From Candidatus Uhrbacteria bacterium CG10_big_fil_rev_8_21_14_0_10_48_16 (lineage in GTDB: Bacteria > Patescibacteriota > Patescibacteriia > UBA9934 > GWF2-40-263), in contig PFEU01000017.1 in assembly GCA_002793515.1 (NCBI GenBank), positions 13,182 through 46,492 of the forward strand: a DNA stretch of 33,311 nt, given 5' to 3'. Positions 6,681-15,498 of this stretch are shown piece after piece; position 1 is the stretch's first letter; the number at the start of each line of letters is the position of its first letter. Under the pieces are notes generated by a model that was not told the DNA's origin, made no database searches, and worked only from the letters and a program-made list of their open reading frames with translations. Both the position numbers and the translations under genes were made by a program.

Positions 6681-7121
6681 TTAACGTGCAACAACGGTTC
6701 CACCTGCTTCTTCAATCTTCTTCTTTGCTGCGTCAGAAACGGCACAGTCCGTAAGCGTGATAGAAATGGTAATAGCACCTTTGGCAAGAACCTTTACGGG
6801 AAGGCTTGTTGACTCAATGAGTCCTTTCTTCAACAAAATGGCTGGAGAAACCTTTGCCCCGCTTTTAAATTCACGTGAAAGCTGATCCACATTAACAGAT
6901 TGAGCCTTTGGACGACTACTCTTGAACCCTCGGTTCTTTGGGGTCGCAAGCATGATCTGTCGAATACCAAGCTTTTGAAGACCAGTAACTCCAGATCGAG
7001 CCTTCTGACCTTTGATACCACGTCCAGAATATCGACCCGTTGAACCCAAACCACGTCCAATACGTTTTTTGGATTTCTGAGAGCCCTTCTGCGGTTGAAT
7101 GGAGTGAAGTGTAAGAGGCAT
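6681..7121 (-). CDS. rplO: 50S ribosomal protein L15
   Basis: L15 binds 23S rRNA late in large-subunit assembly. The N-terminal glycine- and arginine-rich tail (KKRIGRGLGSTGRYSGRGIKGQKARSG) and the C-terminal globular domain ending with EEAGGTVVAR are typical; length 146 is normal. It follows rpsE with a 5-nt gap. In most bacteria rpmD (L30) lies between these two genes; here it is missing and there is no space for it, which is a CPR trait. Confidence 0.97.
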   Translation of the reverse strand: MPLTLHSIQPQKGSQKSKKRIGRGLGSTGRYSGRGIKGQKARSGVTGLQKLGIRQIMLATPKNRGFKSSRPKAQSVNVDQLSREFKSGAKVSPAILLKKGLIESTSLPVKVLAKGAITISITLTDCAVSDAAKKKIEEAGGTVVAR

Positions 7122-7126
7122 AACGC

Positions 7127-7729
7127 TTAGGTTTTATCAGCTACCTTTTCAACGTTCTTAGTAGCCTTTTCCTCGACAACACGGAGTTGCTTGATAGCCT
7201 CAAGTGTTGCTTTGGCAATATTGATCTTATTGTTTGAATTGATGATCTTTGAAACAGCGTTTGGTACTCCAGCAAATTCCAGAATCATACGCATAGCTCC
7301 ACCGGACTTAAGTCCAGATCCTTTTGGAGCAGGCTTCAAAAGCACAAGTGCTGAACCATACTTTACCCAGACAGGATGTGGAATCGTTTCATCCACCAAT
7401 GGAACGGTAAGCACGTTCTTCTTTGCTTGTTTGTAGGCTTTTTCAATGGCGAGCTGTACGTCACTTCCTTTTGCCACACCAAAGCCCACACGTCCTTTCT
7501 TGTCACCAATCACAAGGGCACAACGAAAAGACATACGCTTTCCACCCGCGGTCACACGAGTCACTCGAGCGAGATCCAAAATCTTCTGTTCAAATTCTTG
7601 AACAGGTCGTGCATCACGTCTTCCTCGTCCTCGGCCTCGTTGACCTTGACCAGACTCACCCCCTCGACCAGATGGTCGATTTGATGAAGAAGCTGATTTT
7701 GCTGGTTGTACGTTCTTTGCGTCTGCCAT
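7127..7729 (-). CDS. rpsE: 30S ribosomal protein S5
   Basis: S5 helps decoding accuracy and forms part of the mRNA entry channel. The core motif VTRVTAGGKRMSFRCALVIGD and the GSGLKSGGAMRMILEFAGV stretch identify it. An extra N-terminal low-complexity tail of about 45 residues (Ser, Gly, Arg rich: GQGQRGRGRGRRD) and a short Lys/Glu C-terminal tail make it longer (200) than the usual 165. It is placed between rplR and rplO. Confidence 0.97.
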   Translation of the reverse strand: MADAKNVQPAKSASSSNRPSGRGGESGQGQRGRGRGRRDARPVQEFEQKILDLARVTRVTAGGKRMSFRCALVIGDKKGRVGFGVAKGSDVQLAIEKAYKQAKKNVLTVPLVDETIPHPVWVKYGSALVLLKPAPKGSGLKSGGAMRMILEFAGVPNAVSKIINSNNKINIAKATLEAIKQLRVVEEKATKNVEKVADKT

Positions 7730-7733
7730 AATA

Positions 7734-8090
7734 CTAAATAGTCAATCCTATTTCACGAGCTCCCTCGGCAACAGCCGCGACACGCCCATGAAAACGATAG
7801 GATCCTCGATCAAATACTGCTTTTTTAATTCCGAGTGTCTCAGCTTTTTTCCCGAGCAAGATCCCAACTTCTTTTGCAACTTCAAGCGGGGTTCCTTTTT
7901 TCTCGACATCTTTATCTGATGCAGACGCGAGCGTTCGGCCTTCCTCATCATTGATCAGTTGCACGTAGATGTGCTTGAGACTTCGCTTAACAGAAAGTCG
8001 CGGGCATTCAGCCGTTCCGTGAAGCCGAGCTCGTGTGCGGATGGCACGACGGATGGCATTTTGATGCTTTTTAACAATAGCTAAACTCAT
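7734..8090 (-). CDS. rplR: 50S ribosomal protein L18
   Basis: L18 binds 5S rRNA in the central protuberance. The start at 8090 (MSLAIVKKHQNAIRRAIRTRARL) gives 118 residues, the usual length. The track's longer version (to 8222) would overlap rplF heavily and its extra part matches nothing. Motifs include RLSVKRSLKHIYVQLI and the final FDRGSYRFHGRVAAVAEGARE. The junction with rplF is TAG-T-ATG, with no Shine-Dalgarno sequence. Confidence 0.96.
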   Translation of the reverse strand: MSLAIVKKHQNAIRRAIRTRARLHGTAECPRLSVKRSLKHIYVQLINDEEGRTLASASDKDVEKKGTPLEVAKEVGILLGKKAETLGIKKAVFDRGSYRFHGRVAAVAEGAREIGLTI

Positions 8091-8091
8091 A

Positions 8092-8649
8092 CTATTCACC
8101 TGCCTTTTGAGTCTTTCCAGCCTTGCGACGGATGACTTCCTCGGCATATTTAATTCCCTTCCCCTTATAAGGTTCTGGTTTTCGAACTTTTCTAATCTTA
8201 TCAGCGAGTTCACCAACATCATGCTTATTAGCTCCGATAAGCGTAATGGTGTTCCCTTCTACAACGGCATCCATTCCTTCAGGAAGCTCGATACGAACAT
8301 CGTGAGAGAACCCAACTGCTAAAACAATCTTACGTCCCTCGAGGTTCACACGGTATCCAACTCCATTTACTTCAAGTTTTCGGGTGAATCCTTCTGTAAC
8401 ACCGATAACCATATTCGCAATAAGTGCTCGGGCTGTACCCCACATGGATCGCTCGAACTTATCGTCTTCTTGGTTCACTGTAAGCTGAACTTCTTTTCCA
8501 TTTTCCACATCGACAAGATTTACTGAAACAACAGCATTCAAATCTTCTTTCAATTCCCCTTTTGGTCCTTTCACCATCACGATCTGATCATTGATAGTTA
8601 CTTCGACTCCTTGAGGAATGGCGATAGGTTTTTTTCCAACTCGAGACAT
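8092..8649 (-). CDS. rplF: 50S ribosomal protein L6
   Basis: L6 lies near the factor-binding site of the large subunit. It has the two tandem L6 folds: the start MSRVGKKPIAIPQGVEV, and the second-domain signature PEPYKGKGIKYAEEVIRRKAGKT near the C-terminus. Length 185 is normal. It sits between rpsH and rplR as in the standard spc operon. Confidence 0.97.
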   Translation of the reverse strand: MSRVGKKPIAIPQGVEVTINDQIVMVKGPKGELKEDLNAVVSVNLVDVENGKEVQLTVNQEDDKFERSMWGTARALIANMVIGVTEGFTRKLEVNGVGYRVNLEGRKIVLAVGFSHDVRIELPEGMDAVVEGNTITLIGANKHDVGELADKIRKVRKPEPYKGKGIKYAEEVIRRKAGKTQKAGE

Positions 8650-8655
8650 AGGCGA

Positions 8656-9048
8656 TTATGAAATCTCACAGATTACTTCTCCACCCAGATGACGTACACG
8701 TGCTTCCTTGTTTGTCATCAACCCATTTGGTGTCGACAAAATAGCAATGCCAATGTTCGACAACACGACAGGAAGCTCAGTGGACTTCGCATAAATGCGC
8801 TTTCCGGGTCGACTTACGCGTCGAACCATCTGAATTTTTGGCTGTTTATTCTCGTAACTCAATTCCACGCGAATCGCTGGGAACTTTGCCGTCGTTACTT
8901 GCTCAGCTTTTGTGACATATCCTTCCTTCTCCAAAATCTTTGCAATCGCAAATTTGATTTTTGAGTACGGGAAAGATATCTCAGCTTTTCTTACAGCCTG
9001 AGCATTACGAATACGAGTCAACATGTCTGAAATAGGATCAGTCATCAT
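8656..9048 (-). CDS. rpsH: 30S ribosomal protein S8
   Basis: S8 is a primary 16S rRNA binder (helix 21) and in some bacteria represses the spc operon. The N-terminal DPISDMLTRIRNAQAV and C-terminal signature STPNGLMTNKEARVRHLGGEVICEIS identify it. Two consecutive ATG codons open the frame (9048 and 9045); the second gives the common MTDPIS start and may be the real one. Confidence 0.97.
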   Translation of the reverse strand: MMTDPISDMLTRIRNAQAVRKAEISFPYSKIKFAIAKILEKEGYVTKAEQVTTAKFPAIRVELSYENKQPKIQMVRRVSRPGKRIYAKSTELPVVLSNIGIAILSTPNGLMTNKEARVRHLGGEVICEIS

Positions 9049-9052
9049 AGGG

Positions 9053-9238
9053 TTACCAGCTTGATTTTCTTACACCAGGGATTTCACCGCGATTCGCTAA
9101 TTCCCGGAAGCAGATGCGGCAGAGTCCAAAAGCTCGCATATACCCTCGATTTCTTCCACATGACCAACATCGGTGAACAATCCGTGAGGAAAACTTTGGG
9201 CGCTTCTTTGATTTTGCAATTTGGTTTGTAGTTGCCAT
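9053..9238 (-). CDS. rpsZ: 30S ribosomal protein S14 type Z
   Basis: The 61-residue zinc-binding form of S14, located at the 3' domain of the small subunit head. Two CxxC pairs are visible (CWSC and CRICFRELA), forming the zinc ribbon that distinguishes the short type from the longer zinc-free S14. Order rplE-rpsZ-rpsH is standard. Confidence 0.96.
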   Translation of the reverse strand: MATTNQIAKSKKRPKFSSRIVHRCWSCGRNRGYMRAFGLCRICFRELANRGEIPGVRKSSW

Positions 9239-9241
9239 ATG

Positions 9242-9784
9242 CTATTCCTCTTTTTTAAGTGGGAGCCCAAGTTTTGTAAGAAGTGCCTTTGCTTCTGGAT
9301 CTGTCTTCGCTGATGTTGAAATGGTGATTTGAATTCCGTGAATAATGTCGATCTCCTCACTTCGGATCTCAGGAAAAGCAATGTGTTCCTTCAATCCAAT
9401 CGAGTAATTTCCTTGTCCATCAAATGACGTATTCGGCAAACCACGGAAGTCTCGCACGCGGGGAAGAGAGACTTTAATAAGTTTCTCGAGAAAATCCCAC
9501 ATACGCTTTCCTCGCAACGTCACTTTCATTCCCACGACGAGTCCCTGACGAATTTTGAAACCAGCGATTGATTTTCTTGCTTTTGTAGAAACGGGTTTCT
9601 GCCCAGAAATACGAGTCAGAGTCTTTTCTGCGGTTTCAATATACTTCGCATCTTTTATTCCTGCTCCAAGACCAACGTTAAGCGTAACCGTTTTAACGGT
9701 TGGAACAGCATGAATGTTTTTGTACCCAAACTCCTCTTTTAGTTTAGGAACAACTTCTTCTTTATAAAAAGTTTGAAACGCCAT
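9242..9784 (-). CDS. rplE: 50S ribosomal protein L5
   Basis: L5 binds 5S rRNA and contacts the P-site tRNA. The run IHAVPTVKTVTLNVGLGAG, the loop GQKPVSTKARKSIAGFKIRQG, then VTLRGKRMWDFLEKLI and LPRVRDFRGL are diagnostic; length 180 is normal. It is tightly spaced with rplX (4 nt) and rpsZ (3 nt). Confidence 0.97.
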   Translation of the reverse strand: MAFQTFYKEEVVPKLKEEFGYKNIHAVPTVKTVTLNVGLGAGIKDAKYIETAEKTLTRISGQKPVSTKARKSIAGFKIRQGLVVGMKVTLRGKRMWDFLEKLIKVSLPRVRDFRGLPNTSFDGQGNYSIGLKEHIAFPEIRSEEIDIIHGIQITISTSAKTDPEAKALLTKLGLPLKKEE

Positions 9785-9788
9785 AGAA

Positions 9789-10112
9789 TTACTCGATATC
9801 TTCAGACTGACCCTTTGATCGGATCAATCGAATTTTGGTCTTCTTACCCTCTTTATCTATAAATTTATATCCAACGCGACCAGACTTTCCAGTTTTTGAA
9901 GAAATTACCTGAAGGTTTGATGCATGAATAGGAGCTGGGAACTCAATCTTTTGCCCCGCTCGTTCTCCTTGCTTCTTCAAGTGCTTGGTAAGCATGTTTA
10001 CCCCTTCAACAACCACACGCTCAAGTTTAGGAAACACCTGAATGATGGTTCCCTCTTTTCCTTTGTCTTTTCCCGCGAGAACGCGGACTTTGTCGCCAGT
10101 CTTAATCTTCAT
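9789..10112 (-). CDS. rplX: 50S ribosomal protein L24
   Basis: L24 starts large-subunit assembly near the exit tunnel. A KOW motif opens the protein (KIKTGDKVRVLAGKDKGKEGTI), followed by VEGVNMLTKHLKK. Length is 107. It sits between rplN and rplE. Confidence 0.96.
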   Translation of the reverse strand: MKIKTGDKVRVLAGKDKGKEGTIIQVFPKLERVVVEGVNMLTKHLKKQGERAGQKIEFPAPIHASNLQVISSKTGKSGRVGYKFIDKEGKKTKIRLIRSKGQSEDIE

Positions 10113-10117
10113 ATGCG

Positions 10118-10489
10118 TTAGAGCACCTCAGGAGCTAAAGAGATGATCTTGTTATACCCCAGCCCACGAAGTTCACGTGCTACGGGTCCAAAAATACGAG
10201 TCCCCTTTGGTTCCTTTGTTTTCTTATCAATAATGACGGCTGCATTTTCATCAAAACGAATATATGTTCCATCCTTTCGTCTCGTTTCTTTTCGTGATCG
10301 AACAATTACAGCTGTCACAACATCACTCTTTTTTACAGCCCCATGAGGAACGGCTTCCTTTACTGATGCCACAACTAAATCTCCGATAAACGCATACCGT
10401 TTTTGATATCCTCCGAGTACGCGAATCACCTTGAGTCTTTTAGCTCCCGTGTTATCAGCGACTTTCAATTTTGATTCTTCCTGAACCAT
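10118..10489 (-). CDS. rplN: 50S ribosomal protein L14
   Basis: L14 lies at the subunit interface and contacts 16S rRNA. The signature [20 protein letters not shown] at the start and [30 protein letters not shown] at the end are near textbook; length 123 is normal. Confidence 0.98.
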   Translation of the reverse strand: MVQEESKLKVADNTGAKRLKVIRVLGGYQKRYAFIGDLVVASVKEAVPHGAVKKSDVVTAVIVRSRKETRRKDGTYIRFDENAAVIIDKKTKEPKGTRIFGPVARELRGLGYNKIISLAPEVL

Positions 10490-10492
10490 ATA

Positions 10493-10747
10493 CTAATTTA
10501 CGGTTTTCTTAGCGAGAACTCGCCAACACTTCGTCTTTGAGTATGGACGACATTCCTGAAAAGAGACCTTTTCTCCGACACCGTATGAACCATGCTCATC
10601 GTGAACATTGAACTTGGCGCTCTGCTTATATCGTTTTCCGTACTTTGAATGAACCACTGTACGATCTACGCGTACCACAAGCGTCTTGTCCATCTTGGTT
10701 GAGACGACTTCTCCGGTAAACGTACGTTGAATTTTCTGTGTAGTCAT
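10493..10747 (-). CDS. rpsQ: 30S ribosomal protein S17
   Basis: S17 binds the 5' domain of 16S rRNA. The start chosen at 10747 (MTTQKIQRTFTGEVVSTKMDKT) gives 84 residues; the track's start at 10819 lies inside rpmC and adds unrelated residues. The OB-fold motifs KTLVVRVDRTVVHSKYGK and VSFQECRPYSKTKCWRV are typical. Confidence 0.96.
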   Translation of the reverse strand: MTTQKIQRTFTGEVVSTKMDKTLVVRVDRTVVHSKYGKRYKQSAKFNVHDEHGSYGVGEKVSFQECRPYSKTKCWRVLAKKTVN

Positions 10748-10751
10748 ACAG

Positions 10752-10961
10752 TTATTCTGACTTGGTTGTTTCAATAACTTCCATCTGAGCAAGGAGTGTT
10801 TTGATTTTTGCGATTCCACGTTTTAACACACGAACTTCACGAACATTTTTCAACTGATTTGATGAAAGCTTAAAGCGCAATTCTTTTAATCGTGCGTACG
10901 CTTCATCCATTTCCTTCGTGAGTACTGTGGCGCTTTTTGAGCGCAATGTTTTTACATCCAT
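10752..10961 (-). CDS. rpmC: 50S ribosomal protein L29
   Basis: L29 is a small helical hairpin near the tunnel exit. The 69-residue protein contains LKELRFKLSSNQLKNVREVRVLKRGIAKIKT, matching the conserved L29 helix pair. It lies between rplP and rpsQ in the standard order. Confidence 0.94.
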   Translation of the reverse strand: MDVKTLRSKSATVLTKEMDEAYARLKELRFKLSSNQLKNVREVRVLKRGIAKIKTLLAQMEVIETTKSE

Positions 10962-10964
10962 ATA

Positions 10965-11384
10965 CTAGTTCACTTCACGAGTAATGATCTTTGTTTTGAT
11001 CGGAAGTTTATGTATAGCCAGTGTAAGAGCCTCACGCGCAAGAGCTTCATCAACTCCCCCCATCTCAAAAAGGATTGTTCCTGGTCTGACCACAACGACA
11101 TAGTGGTCAACCGCTCCCTTTCCTTTTCCCATAGGCATTTCTGACCCTTTGGAAGTCACAGGCTTATCTGGAAACACGCGAATCCAGATCTTTCCACCAC
11201 GTTTAATCGCACGAGTCATGGCACGACGTGCAGCCTCAATTTGACGTGAGGTTACCCAGGCGCCGGTCGTCGCTTTAATGCCATGTGAACCAAATGCGAG
11301 CGAGGTCTTGCTTGTAGCAAGACGCTTCCCTCGTGCCCGGCCCTTATGCCATTTACGGTGTTTCACTTTTTTAGGAATCTGCAT
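10965..11384 (-). CDS. rplP: 50S ribosomal protein L16
   Basis: L16 lies near the A site and the peptidyl transferase centre. The N-terminal [19 protein letters not shown], the middle [17 protein letters not shown]-type stretch, and [24 protein letters not shown] are diagnostic. Length 139 is normal. Confidence 0.98.
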   Translation of the reverse strand: MQIPKKVKHRKWHKGRARGKRLATSKTSLAFGSHGIKATTGAWVTSRQIEAARRAMTRAIKRGGKIWIRVFPDKPVTSKGSEMPMGKGKGAVDHYVVVVRPGTILFEMGGVDEALAREALTLAIHKLPIKTKIITREVN

Positions 11385-11394
11385 AATCGTGAAT

Positions 11395-12042
11395 TTAGGT
11401 ATTGTCGAAAACCTCTCCGCGGTTAATCCAAACCTTTACACCTGTTGCTCCCCAAATTGTTCGAGCGGTCACAGATGCGTAGTTAATATCTGAACGGAGG
11501 TTATGAAGAGGAATTTTTCCTTGAGAAATAGTTTCACTTCGAGCGATATCGGCCCCATTCAATCGTCCAGCTACGGTAATCTTAATTCCCTGGGCACCTG
11601 ACTTCATGGCACGTTCAATCGCCATCTTCATAATTCTACGAAATGGCATGCGCTTCTCGATATCAGCGACAATCTGTTGACCAATCACTTGAGCGGAAAG
11701 AGATGGTTTCTGAACCTCCTTAACATTGATGCTCAATTTCACTCGGCGACCACGGAAAAATTCTTGTTTAATTTTCTTGGTCAAATCCTCAATTCCTGCT
11801 CCTCCACGTCCAATGATAATACCTGGCTTTGCAGAGTGAACAATAAGTCGCACTTCTTGTCGTGATCGCTCGATTTCAATGCGGTCAATAAGGGCATCTT
11901 TCAAAATCTTTTTCAAGAATTCCCGCATCTCAACATCCTCTTTCAAGAACGTCTTAAAATTTTTCTTATTCGCAAACCAAACACCATCCCATCCACGGAT
12001 GACACCTATTCGGAAAATGACTGGATGTACCTTCTGTGCCAT
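11395..12042 (-). CDS. rpsC: 30S ribosomal protein S3
   Basis: S3 shapes the mRNA entry pore. It opens with [19 protein letters not shown], contains the KH-type loop [16 protein letters not shown], and the C-terminal domain [22 protein letters not shown]. The 215-residue length lacks the long C-terminal tail seen in some bacteria. Spacing to rplV is 6 nt. Confidence 0.98.
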   Translation of the reverse strand: MAQKVHPVIFRIGVIRGWDGVWFANKKNFKTFLKEDVEMREFLKKILKDALIDRIEIERSRQEVRLIVHSAKPGIIIGRGGAGIEDLTKKIKQEFFRGRRVKLSINVKEVQKPSLSAQVIGQQIVADIEKRMPFRRIMKMAIERAMKSGAQGIKITVAGRLNGADIARSETISQGKIPLHNLRSDINYASVTARTIWGATGVKVWINRGEVFDNT

Positions 12043-12048
12043 ATGAAT

Positions 12049-12414
12049 TTAGTTCGCGGTTGATGACTTACGATCCTTTGTTACACGTGGTTCCAACGTA
12101 ATCGAGATATGTGTTGTGCGCTTTCGAATCGGAGCCGATTTCCCAAAAGCTCGCGCACGCCATCGACCCAATGTTGGACCTCCATCAGCGGTAATGGCCT
12201 TCACAAACATTTCGTCTGCATTCAGTTGAAAGTTGTGAACGGCGTTCGCAACGGCTGAATCAAGAAGTTTGGTGACAGGCTCTGCTGCCGCCTTCTTCAT
12301 CACATGTAATTGTGATTGTGCTTCCTTGACTCCTAAGCCACGAATAACATCAATCACAAGACGAACCTTGCGAGGCGACATACGGATATAGCGTGCTGTT
12401 GCTTTGACTTCCAT
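12049..12414 (-). CDS. rplV: 50S ribosomal protein L22
   Basis: L22 lines the exit tunnel with a long beta hairpin. Visible features are YIRMSPRKVRLVIDVIRG at the N-terminus and the hairpin GRWRARAFGKSAPIRKRTTHISI near the C-terminus. Length 121 is normal. Confidence 0.97.
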   Translation of the reverse strand: MEVKATARYIRMSPRKVRLVIDVIRGLGVKEAQSQLHVMKKAAAEPVTKLLDSAVANAVHNFQLNADEMFVKAITADGGPTLGRWRARAFGKSAPIRKRTTHISITLEPRVTKDRKSSTAN

Positions 12415-12427
12415 AAGATATCAATGA

Positions 12428-12700
12428 TTACGCGGTCTTTTGAGCCTTTCCTCCGTGACGATTGAATTTACGTGTTGGGGAAAACTCACCAAGCTTATGT
12501 CCAACCATATTTTCGAGGACACGAACTGTAATAAAATCTTTCCCGTTATGTACAGCAAACACGAATCCGACCATTTCCGGTGTAATCGTAGATGAACGAG
12601 CCCATGTTTTAATAGGAGCTCCTTCACCAGGCTTACGCGCGGAGATTTTCTTAAGGAGTTTTGGGTGGACGTAAGGTCCTTTTTTCAAACTTCGAGACAT
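12428..12700 (-). CDS. rpsS: 30S ribosomal protein S19
   Basis: S19 forms part of the head of the small subunit with S13. [19 protein letters not shown] and the C-terminal [20 protein letters not shown] are the family signatures. The junction with rplB is TAA-T-ATG, one of several such one-base spacings in this window. Confidence 0.97.
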   Translation of the reverse strand: MSRSLKKGPYVHPKLLKKISARKPGEGAPIKTWARSSTITPEMVGFVFAVHNGKDFITVRVLENMVGHKLGEFSPTRKFNRHGGKAQKTA

Positions 12701-12701
12701 A

Positions 12702-13550
12702 TTACTTTCCTCCTACGAAACGTCCCTTTTTGCGACGTTGGATAATCAACTTCGTTGACGCCTTCTTTTTTCGGGTCTTTACACCCAGAGCAGGCTTACC
12801 CGTTGGAGTCTTCGGTTGTTTCAGTCCAATTGAGTTACGTCCCTCTCCACCTCCATGAGGGTGATCTACTGGGTTCATTGCTTTACCTCGAACGGTCGGT
12901 CGCCATCCTCGATGACGTGTACGACCTGCCTTTCCCCATCGAATCAATCGTCGATCAGGGTTTGAAGCGTGTCCAAGTGTTGCCATACATTTCTTCAGAA
13001 CCATGCGAACCTCTCCAGAAGGAAGGCGAACTGTTGCATATGATCCTTCTACAGCCATGAGCTGTGCAAATGTTCCGGCTCCTCGTACGATCTGCGCTCC
13101 CTTTCCAGGTTTCAATTCGATGTTGTAGATTTCCTGGCCAATTGGGATGTGTTCAAGCATGAAACGATTTCCTGTCTGAATCTCACCCTTACTCATTGAT
13201 GAAACAACGATTCCACCAACTTCTAGACCGATCGGAGCAATCATGTAACGCTTTTCTCCATCGGCATAGTGGAGAAGTGCAAGACGTGCTCCACGATTTG
13301 GATCGTATTCAATTGACGCAACCGTTGCTGGGACATCAAATTTATCTCGTTTGAAGTCCACGATTCGGATACGACGTTTCGCTCCGCCCCCACGATGACG
13401 CACCGTGATTTTTCCACCCGTACGACCGGCAAATTGTTTCTTTTTGATCGTGAGCTTCTTGTGAGGACTTGTCTTTGTAATATCAGCAAAATCATCAACG
13501 CTTGAGAGACGTCGTCCTGGGGTTGTTGGTTTGTATCGTTTTACTGCCAT
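12702..13550 (-). CDS. rplB: 50S ribosomal protein L2
   Basis: L2 is a primary 23S rRNA binder needed for subunit association and peptidyl transfer. The sequence shows the N-terminal [35 protein letters not shown], and the C-terminal [18 protein letters not shown] loop carrying the conserved histidine. Length 282 is normal. Confidence 0.98.
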   Translation of the reverse strand: MAVKRYKPTTPGRRLSSVDDFADITKTSPHKKLTIKKKQFAGRTGGKITVRHRGGGAKRRIRIVDFKRDKFDVPATVASIEYDPNRGARLALLHYADGEKRYMIAPIGLEVGGIVVSSMSKGEIQTGNRFMLEHIPIGQEIYNIELKPGKGAQIVRGAGTFAQLMAVEGSYATVRLPSGEVRMVLKKCMATLGHASNPDRRLIRWGKAGRTRHRGWRPTVRGKAMNPVDHPHGGGEGRNSIGLKQPKTPTGKPALGVKTRKKKASTKLIIQRRKKGRFVGGK

Positions 13551-13554
13551 AGGA

Positions 13555-13950
13555 TTAGACGCCTTCGTAGACGTTAATAGTCTGTCCCTTAGGGAGCGTT
13601 ACAATTGCCTTCTTCCAATCATTTCGCTTTCCCATTCGGCGACCGAAGCGCATATTCTTTCCTCGTACATTCAAAATGTTGATAGAAAGTGGTGAAACAC
13701 CGTAGAGACTCTTAATAGCGGTTCGAACCTGAATTCGATTTGCATTCTTTTGAACAACGAAAACGTATTGGTTTGCTCCTGCAAGAGACGCCGACTTCTC
13801 AGAAATGAGAGGCTTTACAATAATGTCTGCCTCATCAACACCAGCAAACTTTGAGACATCTGAAGTTTTTGTCGCCTTTGCAACAACCTTTTTCTCATCA
13901 GACTTCTCTTCGGTGTCTTTATTCTTTTTGACTCGATTTAAGATTCCCAT
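13555..13950 (-). CDS. rplW: 50S ribosomal protein L23 with N-terminal extension
   Basis: L23 sits at the tunnel exit, the docking site for trigger factor and SRP. The core begins at about residue 43 ([24 protein letters not shown]) and ends with [20 protein letters not shown] Lys/Glu-rich extension of about 40 residues precedes the core and makes it 131 residues against the usual 95-100. Confidence 0.96.
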   Translation of the reverse strand: MGILNRVKKNKDTEEKSDEKKVVAKATKTSDVSKFAGVDEADIIVKPLISEKSASLAGANQYVFVVQKNANRIQVRTAIKSLYGVSPLSINILNVRGKNMRFGRRMGKRNDWKKAIVTLPKGQTINVYEGV

Positions 13951-13953
13951 ACG

Positions 13954-14589
13954 TTAATTGCGTTTATAGATATCCGTCACCATAGCCACAGCAGGTTCGG
14001 TGATTAACACGTAATCAAATCGCAATAAGTCAACAATATTCAGTGTGTTTGCTGGGATTGTTTCAATTTCCTGCAAATTGCGCGCAGCACGACTAACTGT
14101 TTTGTTTTCTGGGGTGGTCACGATAAGAGTCCGTTTTCCAGATGTTGGGAGGTTATTCAACACTTCGACGAGCTGTTTTGTTTTTCCTTCCTCTAAAAGG
14201 AGCTGATCAACAGCAATAAGTCGTTCGTGTGTTACTTTATCACTCAACACCATTGCCAAAGCCTTTCGACGAGCCTTGTCGTTCATCTTGACTCCAAAAC
14301 TTCTATCGTTGCGTGGACCAAATGTAATTCCACCACCAATCCAGATAGGAGATCGTCGAGAACCATGTCGAGCGCGACCCGTTCCTTTCTGCTTCCAAGG
14401 CTTCTTTCCTGATCCGGCAACTTCCCCACGAGTCTTTGTGTGGGCAATCGCTTTTCGTCCGTTTGATGTCTGCGCAACAACAGCCTCATGTACCAAAGCG
14501 GCATTTACTTTGACCGAAAACAAGCTCTCATCAAGAGTAAGCTCTCCTTTGGTCTTTCCATCTGTTGTATAAAGTTTTACGCGTACCAT
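13954..14589 (-). CDS. rplD: 50S ribosomal protein L4
   Basis: L4 reaches into the exit tunnel and in enterobacteria represses the S10 operon. The loop GSGKKPWKQKGTGRARHGSRRSPIWIGGG is diagnostic, followed by LNIVDLLRFDYVLITEPAV near the end. Its start overlaps the end of rplC by 13 nt, suggesting coupled translation. Confidence 0.97.
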   Translation of the reverse strand: MVRVKLYTTDGKTKGELTLDESLFSVKVNAALVHEAVVAQTSNGRKAIAHTKTRGEVAGSGKKPWKQKGTGRARHGSRRSPIWIGGGITFGPRNDRSFGVKMNDKARRKALAMVLSDKVTHERLIAVDQLLLEEGKTKQLVEVLNNLPTSGKRTLIVTTPENKTVSRAARNLQEIETIPANTLNIVDLLRFDYVLITEPAVAMVTDIYKRN

Positions 14590-15206
14590 ACTGTTTTTCC
14601 GGCTCGGGCCTTAATCATAACCAATCCTCCACGTGGACCTGGAACAGCTCCTCTAATAGCGATGACGTTGCTGTGTGCGTCTGTTGAAACGACCTCCAAA
14701 TTCTTGACAGTCACTTGCTCACCTCCCATACGTCCCGCCATTCTCTGACCTTTAATGACTTTTCCTTGACGCTGAGATCCGATCGATCCTCCCATACGCT
14801 GCTGATCTTTGTTTCCGTGAGTCATAGGTCCCCCCTTAAACTTGTGACGCTTCATAACTCCGGCATATCCACGACCCTTTGAAATACCAACAACATCTAC
14901 ACGGGTCCCTGGCTCAAATACCTCAACCGTGATGGTATCACCGCGTTGCAATTCATTATCAGCTCCAACATGAAACTCTTTAAGATCTCTCACTTGTGGG
15001 AGATCTTTTAGGTGTCCGAGTTGGGGTTTAGGAAGCTTTGCTTTGAATCCACTTCCGACTTGAACAGCAGAATAGCCGTCCGTTTCTGTGTCACGGACTT
15101 GTGTGACAGTGTTTGGCTCAGCCAGAATAAGCGTGACAGGAACTACCGTTCCGTCTTCTTTAAACTGCTGTGACATTTCAATTTTTCGTCCAATGATGAA
15201 AGACAT
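14577..15206 (-). CDS. rplC: 50S ribosomal protein L3
   Basis: L3 is an early assembly protein near the peptidyl transferase centre. The sequence shows IGRKIEMSQQFKEDG at the start and the loop KGRGYAGVMKRHKFKGGPMTHGN followed by GSIGSQRQGKVIKGQRMAGRMG. It is preceded by an unusually long spacer (292 nt) after rpsJ that contains strong hairpins. No Shine-Dalgarno sequence is visible. Confidence 0.97.
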   Translation of the reverse strand: MSFIIGRKIEMSQQFKEDGTVVPVTLILAEPNTVTQVRDTETDGYSAVQVGSGFKAKLPKPQLGHLKDLPQVRDLKEFHVGADNELQRGDTITVEVFEPGTRVDVVGISKGRGYAGVMKRHKFKGGPMTHGNKDQQRMGGSIGSQRQGKVIKGQRMAGRMGGEQVTVKNLEVVSTDAHSNVIAIRGAVPGPRGGLVMIKARAGKTVWYA

Positions 15207-15212
15207 AATGAA

Positions 15213-15267
15213 GCTAGCATAAAAGCTAGAAGTCGAAAGAAAACAGTGTTTCCTACCGGCTTCTAGC
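15213..15267 (-). promoter_or_regulatory. Possible switchable leader hairpin before rplC
   Basis: On the minus strand GCTAGAAG (15267-15260) can pair with CTTCTAGC (15232-15225), or the last part of that segment can pair instead with GCTAG(C) at 15218-15213, ending 7 nt before the rplC ATG. The two pairings exclude each other, as in ribosomal protein autoregulatory leaders. Function is inferred. Confidence 0.35.
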
Positions 15268-15433
15268 CTCGCGATCGAACAGGTTTATCTAAACCCACAT
15301 CTTCGATTGGCTGAGGAATAAACTATTGTGATAAACGAATTCTCCGTATGCAATCTTTGAAGCTCAGGAAGGTTTTCTCCGGGATTCACGCGTAGACATG
15401 AGATCTCTCTTCCTTGTTCTGGGATCACTGGAT

Positions 15434-15489
15434 GGGACAGAGAACGGACATGAGCCAAGTGAACTTTGCTCGTATCCGTTCTCTGTCCC
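15434..15489 (-). other. Long hairpin in the rpsJ-rplC spacer
   Basis: A 15-bp perfect stem (GGGACAGAGAACGGA and its complement) continues inward through GAGC/GCTC and AAGT/ACTT pairs, leaving almost no loop. On the coding (minus) strand it is not followed by T residues, so it is not a terminator there. The T7 tract lies on the plus strand. It starts 10 nt after the rpsJ stop. It may be an RNA-processing (RNase III-like) or mRNA-stability element. Confidence 0.6.
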
Positions 15490-15498
15490 GAACTTTTT

